This document shows, one piece after another, positions 15,448-23,262 of a DNA stretch of 32,672 bases. The first letter of the stretch is position 1; each line of letters opens with the position of its first letter. Both the position numbers and the translations under genes were made by a program. This DNA is from JAZOTK01 sp045534775 (GTDB lineage: Bacteria > Bacillota > Clostridia > RUG12999). The notes below the pieces were generated by a model. The model was not told where the DNA came from and did no database searches. It saw only the letters and a program-made list of their open reading frames with translations. Location of the stretch: NCBI GenBank assembly GCA_045534775.1, contig JAZSKI010000042.1, positions 1 to 32,672 on the forward strand. The letters run 5' to 3'.

Positions 15448-16692
15448 TTAATTTTCTACTCTGAGAGACGTATCTTCAAGCAGAGTTACGTCAATAGTTT
15501 TTGTTACACCGTCGCGTACTATGGTGATTTTCAGGATTTCGCCTGCGGCGTGGGTATCTCTGATTTCATTTATTTCTTTAGTGGATTCCACTATTTTACC
15601 GTCTACCGCTGTTATAATATCGCCTTGCTTGATACCCGCCTTATCAGCCGAGCCGCCTGCGGCTACCTCTGCCACGTAAAGCCCTGCCGGAAGGTCGTTT
15701 ATAGCCGCTATTTCAGGAGAAATCTCACGGATTGAAATACCGATAATCGGTCTGCCTTTAACGTAACCGTTTTTCATTAAATCGCTTATAACGGGTTTTG
15801 CACTGTTCATAGGAATTGCAAAGCCTATTCCTTCAACATTGTTGCCTGAGAATTTCATAGAGTTAATACCTACAATTTCACCGTAAGCATTTACAAGAGC
15901 ACCGCCCGAATTACCGGGGTTAATTGCCGCATCTGTCTGAATAAGTGCCATTTTTGTACCATCGTCCGCTATCTGGATTGTACGGTTAACCGCACTTATT
16001 ACTCCTACTGTAACGGTTCCTGCCAGTTCCTGACCTAAGGGGTTGCCTATGGCTACCGCCAGCTCTCCTACCTGGCATTTGGACGAATCACCTAAGGCAG
16101 CTTCCGTCAAACCTGTTGCTTCGATTTTAATTACCGCAAGGTCTGTTTTAGGGTCAAGACCTACTATCTTGGCAGGGTATTCTTTACCGGTATTTAAAAC
16201 TACCGATATGGATTTTGCACCGTCAACAACGTGGTTGTTGGTGGCAATATAACCATCGTCGGTTATAATTATACCGCTACCGCTACCTGAGGATTCCATT
16301 CTCTGTCCAAAAAAGGTCATATACTCTGTTTTGCATACAATACCTACAACCGAGGGGCCTACCTTTGCGGCAATATCTACCGTTGACATAGGTACACCTT
16401 CGCCGTCTGTCAGCTGTGTAAAGCTGAAGGCTGAATCATCATCACCGCTCGGCAATATGCCTGATTCTATACCGCCCTTTGAGCTTTCCGAGGAGTTAAT
16501 CAGCACATAGCTTGTTGTCGCCACGCTTGACAGAGTGATAGCCGCACATAATGCCACTAAAACCGTATTTCTGATTTTCTTTCTTTTATTTTTCCTTTTA
16601 TCGCTGACTGTTTCGATATAAAAATTATCTTTAGAGGTTCTGTTTATATCGCTCTCGTCGTTGTACCATTTGTAATCATTAAATTCTGACAT
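15448..16692 (-). CDS. htrA: HtrA/DegP-family serine protease with PDZ domain
   Basis: Membrane-anchored protease for damaged or misfolded envelope proteins, 414 residues. A short basic cytoplasmic head is followed by one membrane span (about 43-65), a linker, a trypsin-like domain and one PDZ domain (about 315-410). The catalytic triad is visible as His154 (TNNHVV), Asp184 (KTDLAVIKI) and Ser262 (NPGNSGG), so it should be active. AGGAGG precedes the start. The 89-base gap from clpE has a TATACT box (16725-16730, minus strand) but no good -35. It is convergent with spoIIP. In Firmicutes such proteases usually respond to envelope stress, but no CssR-type site could be recognised here. Confidence 0.92.
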   Translation of the reverse strand: MSEFNDYKWYNDESDINRTSKDNFYIETVSDKRKNKRKKIRNTVLVALCAAITLSSVATTSYVLINSSESSKGGIESGILPSGDDDSAFSFTQLTDGEGVPMSTVDIAAKVGPSVVGIVCKTEYMTFFGQRMESSGSGSGIIITDDGYIATNNHVVDGAKSISVVLNTGKEYPAKIVGLDPKTDLAVIKIEATGLTEAALGDSSKCQVGELAVAIGNPLGQELAGTVTVGVISAVNRTIQIADDGTKMALIQTDAAINPGNSGGALVNAYGEIVGINSMKFSGNNVEGIGFAIPMNSAKPVISDLMKNGYVKGRPIIGISIREISPEIAAINDLPAGLYVAEVAAGGSADKAGIKQGDIITAVDGKIVESTKEINEIRDTHAAGEILKITIVRDGVTKTIDVTLLEDTSLRVEN

Positions 16693-16781
16693 ATTAATGT
16701 ACCTCCTGTTTACTTCTTACTTACAGTATACACTATGTTTTTGAAAATTTTATGAACAAAATATTAAAGTTTTATATATTT

Positions 16782-19067
16782 TTACTTAACTTCAAATTCA
16801 CCTTTGACGGCATCTATCTTTATGCTGTCGCCGTCTTTCAGGTCACCTGAAATGATAAGACAGGCAAGCTTATCTTCAATACCATTTGTTATAACACGTC
16901 TCATAGGTCTTGCACCGTATTCTTTTTTGTAGCCGCGGTTAACCACAAGCTGTTTTGCTTTATCGGTAATTTCTACAGAAATTTCTTTATCGGACAAGCC
17001 CGAAACAAGCTCCTTCAGCATAAGCCCTGCTATATCCAGAAGCTCCTCGCGGCTGAGATAGGTGAATTCCACGATACGGTCGATGCGGTTCAGAAATTCG
17101 GGTCGCATAATCTGCGAGAGTGCCTTCTCATATCGGCTGATGCCTTCACCGCTTTCAAAGCCCATACTGCCCGATTTAAGGTCTGAACCTGCGTTGGTGG
17201 TCATCACTATAATTGTATTTTCAAAATTCACTACTCTGCCCTGACTGTCAGTAATTCTGCCGTCATCCAGCACCTGGAGAAAAATATTATATACATCTGC
17301 GTGAGCTTTTTCAATTTCGTCAAGTAAAATTATGGAATACGGGTTACGGCGTACCTTTTCCGTAAGCTGTCCCGCCTCGTCGTAGCCTACATAGCCCGGT
17401 GGTGAGCCGATTAGCTTAGATACGGAGTGTTGTTCCATATATTCGGACATATCCACGCGGATTAAGGCTTCCTCACTACCGAAAACACATTCGGCAAGAG
17501 CCTTTACAAGCTGAGTTTTTCCTACTCCCGTAGGTCCTGCAAATATGAAGGAAACAGGTCGCTTTTTGCGGATTATGCCTGCTCTGCTCCGTCTTACGGC
17601 ACGCGCAACACTTGATATAGCTTCCTGCTGACCGATAACGCGTTTTGCAAGCTCCGATTCAAGATTAAGGAGCTTTTCACTGTCCACCTCGGTTATGGCA
17701 CGAACAGGAATTTTCGTCCACATTTCAATTACATTCGCAATGTCTTGTACGGTAATGGCAGGGTCCTTATACTCTGTCTGAAGCTGAACCTTTCTCTCGC
17801 TTATGCGACAGGCTTCGCTTTTAAGCATAGCCTTGCCCTCGTAGTCGTCATCGGCAAGAGTTGCTTCTTTTTCGTTTATCACTTTCAGCTCTGCTTCTAA
17901 TCTTTCAAGCTCAATCAACGCGGTGTTCTCAAGATTAACCTTAGATGCCGCCTCATCAATAACATCTATCGCCTTGTCGGGTAAAAATCTGTCGTGAATA
18001 TAGCGTTCTGACATAACGACTGCCGATTTTACGGTTTCCTCGGGTATTATAACCTTATGATAGGTCTCGTAATATTTTTTTATACCCATAAGCATTTCTA
18101 TGCTTTCCTCAATGGTAGGTTCATCCACAAGCACAGGCTGAAATCTTCGTTCAAGTGCCGAATCCTTTTCAATTTTCTTTCTGTATTCACTCAAGGTGGT
18201 TGCACCTATAATCTGAATCTCGCCTCTTGCAAGGGCAGGTTTTAAAATGTTCGCCGCACTCATGGCACCGCCTTCGGCTTCACCTGCTCCTACGATATTA
18301 TGAACCTCGTCAATCACTAATATTATATTCTTTTCAGCCGCCGCCTCTTCAATAAGCTTTTTAAGACGGGCTTCAAACTGACCTCTGAACTGAGTTCCTG
18401 CCACCATTGCTGCAAAATCAATCAGATATACCTCATAAGAAAAGAGCTTGGCAGGTACTTTTTTCTCAATTATGCGTTTTGCAAGACCTTCTGCAATGGC
18501 AGTTTTACCTACGCCCGGTTCACCCAGCAAAACGGGATTATTTTTACTGCGGCGGTTTAAAATCTGAATTATCCTCGAGATTTCGCGTTCTCTGCCTACC
18601 ACATCATCTATCTTTCCTTCAGCCGCCCGACGTGTTAAATTCGTGCCGAAGGTTTCGAGGGTTTTCCTTTTTTTATCTGCCGTTTTTTTATTATCTTCTT
18701 TCTTTTTACCGCCGAACATTGCCTGGAAGGGATTTGGTCGCATCTCCTCCGTCTCGCCATCCTCTGCCGGTGTGACAGAGGTTGGATTTATGGGTAGAAT
18801 TCCGCTACCGTCACCGTTTTTTATGGCTTCCATCATTTCCTGCATGTTCTGGTCAAGCTGTTCGGCATCCATCTGTTCCATAAATTCAGACATATCCTTT
18901 TCCATCTGTTCAGGGTCAAGACCCATACTTTTTATCATATTATCGACATTTCCTATACCCAGCTCTCTCGCACATTTAATGCAGAGTGCCTGAGCAGGAT
19001 TGTTCATATCATTCTGATTGTGTAAAAAAACTACTGCGATATTCTTACCGCACCGTGTGCATAACAT
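16782..19067 (-). CDS. clpE: ClpE-type AAA+ unfoldase with N-terminal zinc finger
   Basis: Hexameric unfoldase that feeds proteins to ClpP, 761 residues. It starts with a zinc ribbon (MLCTRCGK ... ALCIKCARELG, two CxxC pairs within 40 residues) in place of the Clp_N repeats of ClpC/ClpA, the mark of ClpE. Next comes a methionine- and acid-rich linker (about 45-85), then two AAA modules with Walker A motifs GEPGVGKT and GPTGVGKT. MGF in the second module is the likely ClpP-docking loop. The ATG at 19067 was chosen because GGAGG lies seven bases upstream; the longer form starting at 19124 would read through the promoter. It has its own promoter with a dyad operator candidate. No CtsR or CIRCE box was seen. 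Confidence 0.9.
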   Translation of the reverse strand: MLCTRCGKNIAVVFLHNQNDMNNPAQALCIKCARELGIGNVDNMIKSMGLDPEQMEKDMSEFMEQMDAEQLDQNMQEMMEAIKNGDGSGILPINPTSVTPAEDGETEEMRPNPFQAMFGGKKKEDNKKTADKKRKTLETFGTNLTRRAAEGKIDDVVGREREISRIIQILNRRSKNNPVLLGEPGVGKTAIAEGLAKRIIEKKVPAKLFSYEVYLIDFAAMVAGTQFRGQFEARLKKLIEEAAAEKNIILVIDEVHNIVGAGEAEGGAMSAANILKPALARGEIQIIGATTLSEYRKKIEKDSALERRFQPVLVDEPTIEESIEMLMGIKKYYETYHKVIIPEETVKSAVVMSERYIHDRFLPDKAIDVIDEAASKVNLENTALIELERLEAELKVINEKEATLADDDYEGKAMLKSEACRISERKVQLQTEYKDPAITVQDIANVIEMWTKIPVRAITEVDSEKLLNLESELAKRVIGQQEAISSVARAVRRSRAGIIRKKRPVSFIFAGPTGVGKTQLVKALAECVFGSEEALIRVDMSEYMEQHSVSKLIGSPPGYVGYDEAGQLTEKVRRNPYSIILLDEIEKAHADVYNIFLQVLDDGRITDSQGRVVNFENTIIVMTTNAGSDLKSGSMGFESGEGISRYEKALSQIMRPEFLNRIDRIVEFTYLSREELLDIAGLMLKELVSGLSDKEISVEITDKAKQLVVNRGYKKEYGARPMRRVITNGIEDKLACLIISGDLKDGDSIKIDAVKGEFEVK

Positions 19068-19081
19068 CTTTTTTCCTCCGA

Positions 19082-19132
19082 TTATATTATTCGTATAATA
19101 TAAAGTATACTCCTTTTGAGACACATTGTCAA
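19082..19132 (-). promoter_or_regulatory. clpE promoter with palindrome at the start site
   Basis: On the minus strand TTGACA (19127-19132) and TATACT (19104-19109) are 17 bases apart. Immediately downstream is a perfect nine-base inverted repeat, TTATATTAT/ATAATATAA (19082-19090 and 19095-19103) with centre TCGT. It occupies the initiation region up to the ribosome site and could be a repressor site or a leader hairpin. Confidence 0.6.
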
Positions 19133-19145
19133 CTAAAAATTTTTC

Positions 19146-19904
19146 CTATATTATTCTTTTATATATTCTCATTAAAAAGCTGATAACAAAGCTCTGGATT
19201 ACCGTTGCAATTATTTCCTGAATTAACCTTGGTATATAAAAAACCACAAAGCCCAGCTTTGAAAGCGCCGGTGTAAACCACATAAGTATTCCCGTATTAA
19301 GAGTGGTTACGATAATATTGGCTATTATCAGTACCGTCAGAAGCTTTATATATTCCGTATCCCGAAGGGATTTGAATTTTCGGTGCAGCAGCATATCTGC
19401 CATAAAAATCAAAAGCCCTGCCGCACCTGCCACTATGAACCAAACCGTCAGATATTCCGTTCTTTTTCCAAAGGAAATCAGATAGCTTGAATAGGGGTTG
19501 TGAGGCAAATAAGCCGTCATAACAAAATTTAAAATCCCCCATATTCCTATTGTCGCAAAGAGACATACAAATATTTTTCTGAAGAGTGCTGTGTTAATAT
19601 TTTTAATGGTTTTCCATAAAAGTCCCGTTAAAATGCCGCCTAATACAGCCGTCAGGGTGAGAGGAAATATATACGCACCCTCAGGCTTAATTATATAGGC
19701 AAGAACGTCTATAATTCCGTCTGCAATTCCGCCGTAAAGCGGTCCAAACATCAATGCAGGCAGTTTTGAGAAAAATCCCGAAATTCCTATTCTCATACCT
19801 CCTGCACCGCCGAAGCTTACCAGCCAGCTGAAATTTCTGAGTACCATCACTATAGCTATAATGACAGCTGTATGCGTAACACAGCGAAGTTTTGTTTTTG
19901 ACAT
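19146..19904 (-). CDS. folT: ECF transporter S component, folate type (FolT)
   Basis: Membrane substrate-binding subunit of an energy-coupling-factor vitamin importer, 252 residues with about six or more spans. The segment GGMRIGISGFFSKLPALMFGPLYGGIADG and the later FPLTLTAVLGG are typical of FolT and related S components. The substrate call rests mainly on the tetrahydrofolate riboswitch directly upstream. It lacks its own ATPase and would share the EcfA/A'/T module encoded elsewhere. It is longer than most FolT proteins because of extra loop sequence around residues 125-175. The ribosome site AAAGGGG (19913-19919) lies eight bases before the ATG and can pair with an upstream CCCCT. Confidence 0.86.
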   Translation of the reverse strand: MSKTKLRCVTHTAVIIAIVMVLRNFSWLVSFGGAGGMRIGISGFFSKLPALMFGPLYGGIADGIIDVLAYIIKPEGAYIFPLTLTAVLGGILTGLLWKTIKNINTALFRKIFVCLFATIGIWGILNFVMTAYLPHNPYSSYLISFGKRTEYLTVWFIVAGAAGLLIFMADMLLHRKFKSLRDTEYIKLLTVLIIANIIVTTLNTGILMWFTPALSKLGFVVFYIPRLIQEIIATVIQSFVISFLMRIYKRII

Positions 19905-19912
19905 AAAAAATA

Positions 19913-19969
19913 CCCCTTTACAAAAAAATAAGCAGGGGCTGTTTTATATAATAGCTTATGTAAAACAGC
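19913..19969 (-). promoter_or_regulatory. Expression platform of the folT riboswitch
   Basis: Three competing pairings are visible on the minus strand. GCTGTTTTA (19961-19969), the 3' strand of the riboswitch closing stem, can instead pair with TAAAACAGC (19938-19946). ATAAGC (19954-19959) can pair with GCTTAT (19928-19933), directly followed by T-rich sequence (19922-19929). CCCCT (19934-19938) can cover the ribosome site AGGGG (19913-19917). The first pairing traps ATAAGC in its loop, so it would oppose the terminator. Confidence 0.55.
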
Positions 19970-20065
19970 GGATGGAATATTATACCGCAAGCACCCGGTG
20001 CTTTTCGTTTAGAAACTCTACTCCCATTTCCTAACACTTAACGCATAATATCAGCTCTGCTTTTA
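19961..20065 (-). promoter_or_regulatory. Tetrahydrofolate riboswitch upstream of folT
   Basis: The minus-strand leader matches the THF riboswitch layout (Rfam THF class, from memory of the consensus). In order: a closing stem TAAAAGCAG with CCGCTGTTTTA, the stem GATATTAT with ATAATATT, the conserved GCGTTAAGTG, a stem TTAGGAAA/TTTCTAA capped by a loop with ATGGGAG, ACGAAAAGCACC with its GGTGCTT hairpin, TGCGG, and CCATCCGC. Position and strand fit control of folT, and the ligand fits folate uptake. Binding of reduced folates is expected to turn expression off. Confidence 0.85.
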
Positions 20066-20078
20066 TCCTATGTATATA

Positions 20079-20107
20079 ATTATACCACCTATGCCGCCGC
20101 TGTGCAA
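20079..20107 (-). promoter_or_regulatory. folT promoter
   Basis: TTGCAC (20102-20107) and TATAAT (20079-20084) on the minus strand are 17 bases apart. The transcript would begin at about 20072, just before the riboswitch aptamer. Confidence 0.65.
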
Positions 20108-20146
20108 TACTGTTTTTCCACAAATATACAAAGCAAGCGGCGGCAT
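20091..20146. repeat. GC-rich inverted repeat around the folT promoter
   Basis: ATGCCGCCGCT (20091-20101) and its perfect complement AGCGGCGGCAT (20136-20146) enclose 34 bases. It lies between ybeY and folT; one arm forms most of the folT -35/-10 spacer. It may end the ybeY transcript, though no T run follows on the minus strand. Confidence 0.5.
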
Positions 20147-20164
20147 TTATTGTCGATTTTTAAA

Positions 20165-20644
20165 TTATCTGAGTATTCCGAGCCGTTCCATTATCATATC
20201 CTCACGGCTTCGCATCAGCTTTTTATCTTCTTCCTCTATATGGTCATAACCCAGCAAATGGAGCATTGAATGTACCATCAGATAAGACAGCTCCCGAATG
20301 GTGCTGTGTCCGTATTCCTCTGCCTGCTCGCAGATTTTATCCGTTGAAACGATAATATCGCCCAGCATCACCGCACCCTGCTCCAGGGCAAGCTCTGCCT
20401 CGTCAAAAACAGAAGGCTCCTCAAAATCATACATAGGAAACGACAGTACATCTGTTTCCTTATCTATGTTCCGATATTCCCTGTTCAGCTCTCTTATACC
20501 CGCATTATCGGTTACGGTAACGGAAATCTCCGTATCAAACTCTACATTTTCATTTAAAAGTGCCGCCTCAGCCGCATTTCTTATTATCTCCTCCGTATTT
20601 TCAACGGAAGACTCTGCCTCATATTCAATAATTATGTCAACCAT
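20165..20644 (-). CDS. ybeY: Endoribonuclease / rRNA maturation factor YbeY
   Basis: Metal-dependent ribonuclease involved in 16S rRNA 3'-end maturation and ribosome quality control, 159 residues. The signature HxxxHxxxxxH is present as HSMLHLLGYDH with His125, His129 and His135, and the upstream SFPMYD and LGDIIVS segments are conserved. It starts 12 bases after phoH. The yqfC-yqfD-phoH-ybeY order is as in Bacillus, except that the HD-domain phosphohydrolase gene yqfF, usually between phoH and ybeY there, is absent. Confidence 0.93.
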   Translation of the reverse strand: MVDIIIEYEAESSVENTEEIIRNAAEAALLNENVEFDTEISVTVTDNAGIRELNREYRNIDKETDVLSFPMYDFEEPSVFDEAELALEQGAVMLGDIIVSTDKICEQAEEYGHSTIRELSYLMVHSMLHLLGYDHIEEEDKKLMRSREDMIMERLGILR

Positions 20645-20656
20645 TTCTGCATCTCC

Positions 20657-21661
20657 TTATTTCTTAATGGCAAAGCGGATACTTTTTCGCTCCTCCTGCC
20701 GCACCTGTTTATGATAATCGCTTTTTTCATAGGCTTTTATAATTTTCTGTACCAACGGATGACGCACCACGTCTTTTTCGCTGAACATATTAAAGTCTAT
20801 ACCGTCAATATTTTTCAGTACTTTCATAGCATCCTTCAGTCCCGAAAAGGTGTTTCCCGGTAGGTCAATCTGCGTAATATCGCCGGTGATTATTGCCTTT
20901 GAGCCGAAGCCTATACGGGTTAAAAACATCTTCATCTGCTGAGGGGTGGTATTTTGTGCTTCGTCTAAAATTATAAAGGCATCGTCTAAGGTTCTGCCTC
21001 GCATATAGGCAAGAGGTGCTACCTCCACCGCACCTTTTTCCACGTTGCGCTGGAAATTCTCATAGCCCATAGTATCATAAAGAGCGTCATAAAGCGGTCT
21101 CAAATAGGGGTCGATTTTCGTTTGCAAATCTCCCGGCAAAAAGCCCAGTTTCTCCCCTGCCTCTACCGCAGGACGGGTCAGAATAATTTTGTTTACCTCT
21201 TTATTTCTGAAGGCTTTTACCGCCATAGCAACAGCAAGGTAGGTTTTGCCCGTACCTGCAGGTCCTATGCCGAACACCACCGTATTTTCTGAAATACTTT
21301 CAACATATTTCTGCTGACCTAAGGTTTTGGGTTTTACGGGTTTCCCTTTTGTGTTTATACAGATAATACCCTCGCCCAGCTTGTTTATATGCTCTTCCAT
21401 ATTATCACGCACCATAGAAATGATATATCTGATATTCTGTTCATTTAAGGTTTCGCCTCTGTTAATCAAAGCAAACATAGCAGAAATACTTCTTTCAGCA
21501 AGGTCCGTCATCTCTTCGCTACCTTCAATTTTCAGCATCGTTTCCCGATTAATAATATGAACATCAAGTTCATTTTCTATTATTTTAACATTTTCGTCAA
21601 AGCTTCCGAACAGTCCTATAACCTCGCCCATACTGCCCGCTTCAATCAGTCGCTCCGCCAT
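20657..21661 (-). CDS. phoH: PhoH family ATPase
   Basis: A 334-residue P-loop protein of the PhoH/YbeZ group, associated with RNA metabolism and typically encoded beside YbeY. An N-terminal KH-like region (about 15-65) precedes the ATPase domain with Walker A GPAGTGKT at 133-140, Walker B FIILDEAQNTT and a sensor region TGDITQIDLP. The first 20 bases overlap the end of yqfD; GAGGAGG upstream supports this start. Its biochemical role is not settled, though an RNA helicase or partner role with YbeY is proposed for the family. Confidence 0.9.
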   Translation of the reverse strand: MAERLIEAGSMGEVIGLFGSFDENVKIIENELDVHIINRETMLKIEGSEEMTDLAERSISAMFALINRGETLNEQNIRYIISMVRDNMEEHINKLGEGIICINTKGKPVKPKTLGQQKYVESISENTVVFGIGPAGTGKTYLAVAMAVKAFRNKEVNKIILTRPAVEAGEKLGFLPGDLQTKIDPYLRPLYDALYDTMGYENFQRNVEKGAVEVAPLAYMRGRTLDDAFIILDEAQNTTPQQMKMFLTRIGFGSKAIITGDITQIDLPGNTFSGLKDAMKVLKNIDGIDFNMFSEKDVVRHPLVQKIIKAYEKSDYHKQVRQEERKSIRFAIKK

Positions 21662-22841
21662 ATTCTTCCTCCTCAGCTATTAATTGCTTCTGTGCTATTT
21701 GTTCATTACAGGTCGCTTTCATTGTTACCTCAAGGGTATTTTCATCAACTTCCGTAACAAAAAAGGACTCCTCTATTATAATAACATTTTTTGATGAATT
21801 TTGCAAGCTATTTCGTAAATATTCTTTAGCTTTTTCTATAATTTTTTCTTTTTCTTCCGTCACCGTTTCCGTATAAACCTCATAATAGGTTGATTTTACA
21901 AAGGAAATCGGGAAATAAATATCTCCGATTTTAAAATGAAATTCTTTTTCAGTTTTCTCGAAATCGGAATATTTCTTTATAGGGATATAATAACTGTTTG
22001 CACCAAATTTTATGCCTATTGAAGATTTTTTTCTGCCTGTGGGAATTTTAGTTGTCTTAACCAGCGAAAATTTTTCGCTGATACTGCGGTTTGTATCGGC
22101 AAAAACCTCGCCGTCACTGTGTACCAGTCGCATACCCACTGTTTTACTGTCTAAAATCCCTCCCGCAAGAAGCTGACCTTCAGACACATACATATCCTTT
22201 TCTACCGCCGTTCTGCCTGATTTTATAAGAATTGAAGTTATTTTCCCGCTTCTTGCCGCCACTAAATTACAAGGCGTAACAGGTAAAATCTCAGGTTTTT
22301 CCACTCGTTTGCGATAGTCCACATATATTTTCGTGCCGCGTTTTTCCGTCCATACCCACGCCAGCTTTTTTGAGTTGCTTAAAATCTCTGCCTGTGCTTT
22401 TTCAGCATCTAAATTTTTCAAGGGCATTCCATAGCGTATTCCCGATTTATCCAGTAGCTCCAGCATCTCTTCCTGCGGTATTTCGCCGTCTCCCCCGATT
22501 TCGATATACCATACGTGACTGCATAGCCACAGAATCAAAATTATAAATATTCCAAGCCCTGCTAAAAGTCCTTTCCTTAAAGCAAGTCTTTTCATAAAAA
22601 AGGGTACACCCCTTCTCGCCGTAATATGTACTCTCGTGTGGGTTGCTTTACAGATTTTACGTAGTTTTTTAAAGCCTTTTACGGAAACCTTCCCTGCCGC
22701 TGTTTTTTCTCCTCTTATTCTCACGTCCCAGATATAAATATTATTGGCGGCGCACATATTTAAAAACCGTTCGATAAAATCGCCTGTAATCCCTATTTTT
22801 ACATATCCTCCGCAACTCTTTAAGATTTCCGCTTTGTTCAT
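21642..22841 (-). CDS. yqfD: Sporulation protein YqfD
   Basis: Mother-cell membrane protein of the YqfD family, 399 residues from the chosen ATG. The N-terminal part (about 1-85) is soluble and basic, followed by a membrane span (about 91-110, GLLAGLGIFIILILWLCS), an extracellular POTRA-like segment (about 112-180), and a long beta-rich C-terminal part that includes the YYIPIKKYSDFEKTE region. It is required for efficient sporulation in Bacillus; the mechanism is not established. The start at 22841 has GGAGG seven bases upstream and lies 13 bases after the yqfC stop; a longer form from 22865 lacks a ribosome site. Confidence 0.9.
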   Translation of the reverse strand: MNKAEILKSCGGYVKIGITGDFIERFLNMCAANNIYIWDVRIRGEKTAAGKVSVKGFKKLRKICKATHTRVHITARRGVPFFMKRLALRKGLLAGLGIFIILILWLCSHVWYIEIGGDGEIPQEEMLELLDKSGIRYGMPLKNLDAEKAQAEILSNSKKLAWVWTEKRGTKIYVDYRKRVEKPEILPVTPCNLVAARSGKITSILIKSGRTAVEKDMYVSEGQLLAGGILDSKTVGMRLVHSDGEVFADTNRSISEKFSLVKTTKIPTGRKKSSIGIKFGANSYYIPIKKYSDFEKTEKEFHFKIGDIYFPISFVKSTYYEVYTETVTEEKEKIIEKAKEYLRNSLQNSSKNVIIIEESFFVTEVDENTLEVTMKATCNEQIAQKQLIAEEEEYGGATD

Positions 22842-22854
22842 TTTGCCGCCTCCC

Positions 22855-23121
22855 TCAAAGGTCATAGCCCACGCTTTTTATTTTCCCCTTTACCGTGATA
22901 TAATCTTCTGCCACCTCGTTTATTTTTAAATCGGCACCTTCAATTTTTATTATATATTTCGGTGTATTAAGTCTGACCGTATTTTCTGTAAATTCTATTA
23001 TTCCCTTGTACCCCTCCACCACCGCTTCTGCCATATCGGATATATTTATCATAACCCCCACACCGCTTGCCGATTTGGGTAAAGATAAAATTTCAGCAAA
23101 TTTTTCATTCAGCCTCAACAA
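22855..23121 (-). CDS. yqfC: Sporulation protein YqfC
   Basis: Small protein of the YabP/YqfC family, 88 residues, expressed in the mother cell under sigma-E in Bacillus. The beta-rich body (VMINISDMAEAVVEGYKGIIEFTENTVRL, then KIEGADLKINEV) is characteristic. It starts with TTG; two adjacent TTG codons (23121 and 23118) are possible, lying five and eight bases from GGAGG, and I cannot separate them. It leads the yqfC-yqfD-phoH-ybeY run and lies behind a good sigma-E-like promoter, divergent from ylbJ. Confidence 0.87.
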   Translation of the reverse strand: MLRLNEKFAEILSLPKSASGVGVMINISDMAEAVVEGYKGIIEFTENTVRLNTPKYIIKIEGADLKINEVAEDYITVKGKIKSVGYDL

Positions 23122-23154
23122 AAAAACCTCCGCACATTTAATAATTACGTTATA

Positions 23155-23183
23155 TTAATATGCGAAAAGGAATATATATATGC
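23155..23183 (-). promoter_or_regulatory. Sigma-E-like promoter of yqfC
   Basis: On the minus strand GCATATA (23177-23183) and CATATTAA (23155-23162) are 14 bases apart. This matches six of seven positions of the sigma-E -35 consensus and most of CATACAAT. It fits the known regulation of yqfC in Bacillus. Confidence 0.55.
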
Positions 23184-23262
23184 TGACGGCTCGGCTTCTG
23201 CCGTCTGTTACAGTCTTTTTGCTTTTTCTGAAAATCCTTAACTAATTTTATCAGGTGATATT

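Noticed and set aside
19068..19145. CtsR or CIRCE box for clpE
   Set aside because: Neither the GGTCAAA heptads nor TTAGCACTC-N9-GAGTGCTAA is present in the short upstream region.
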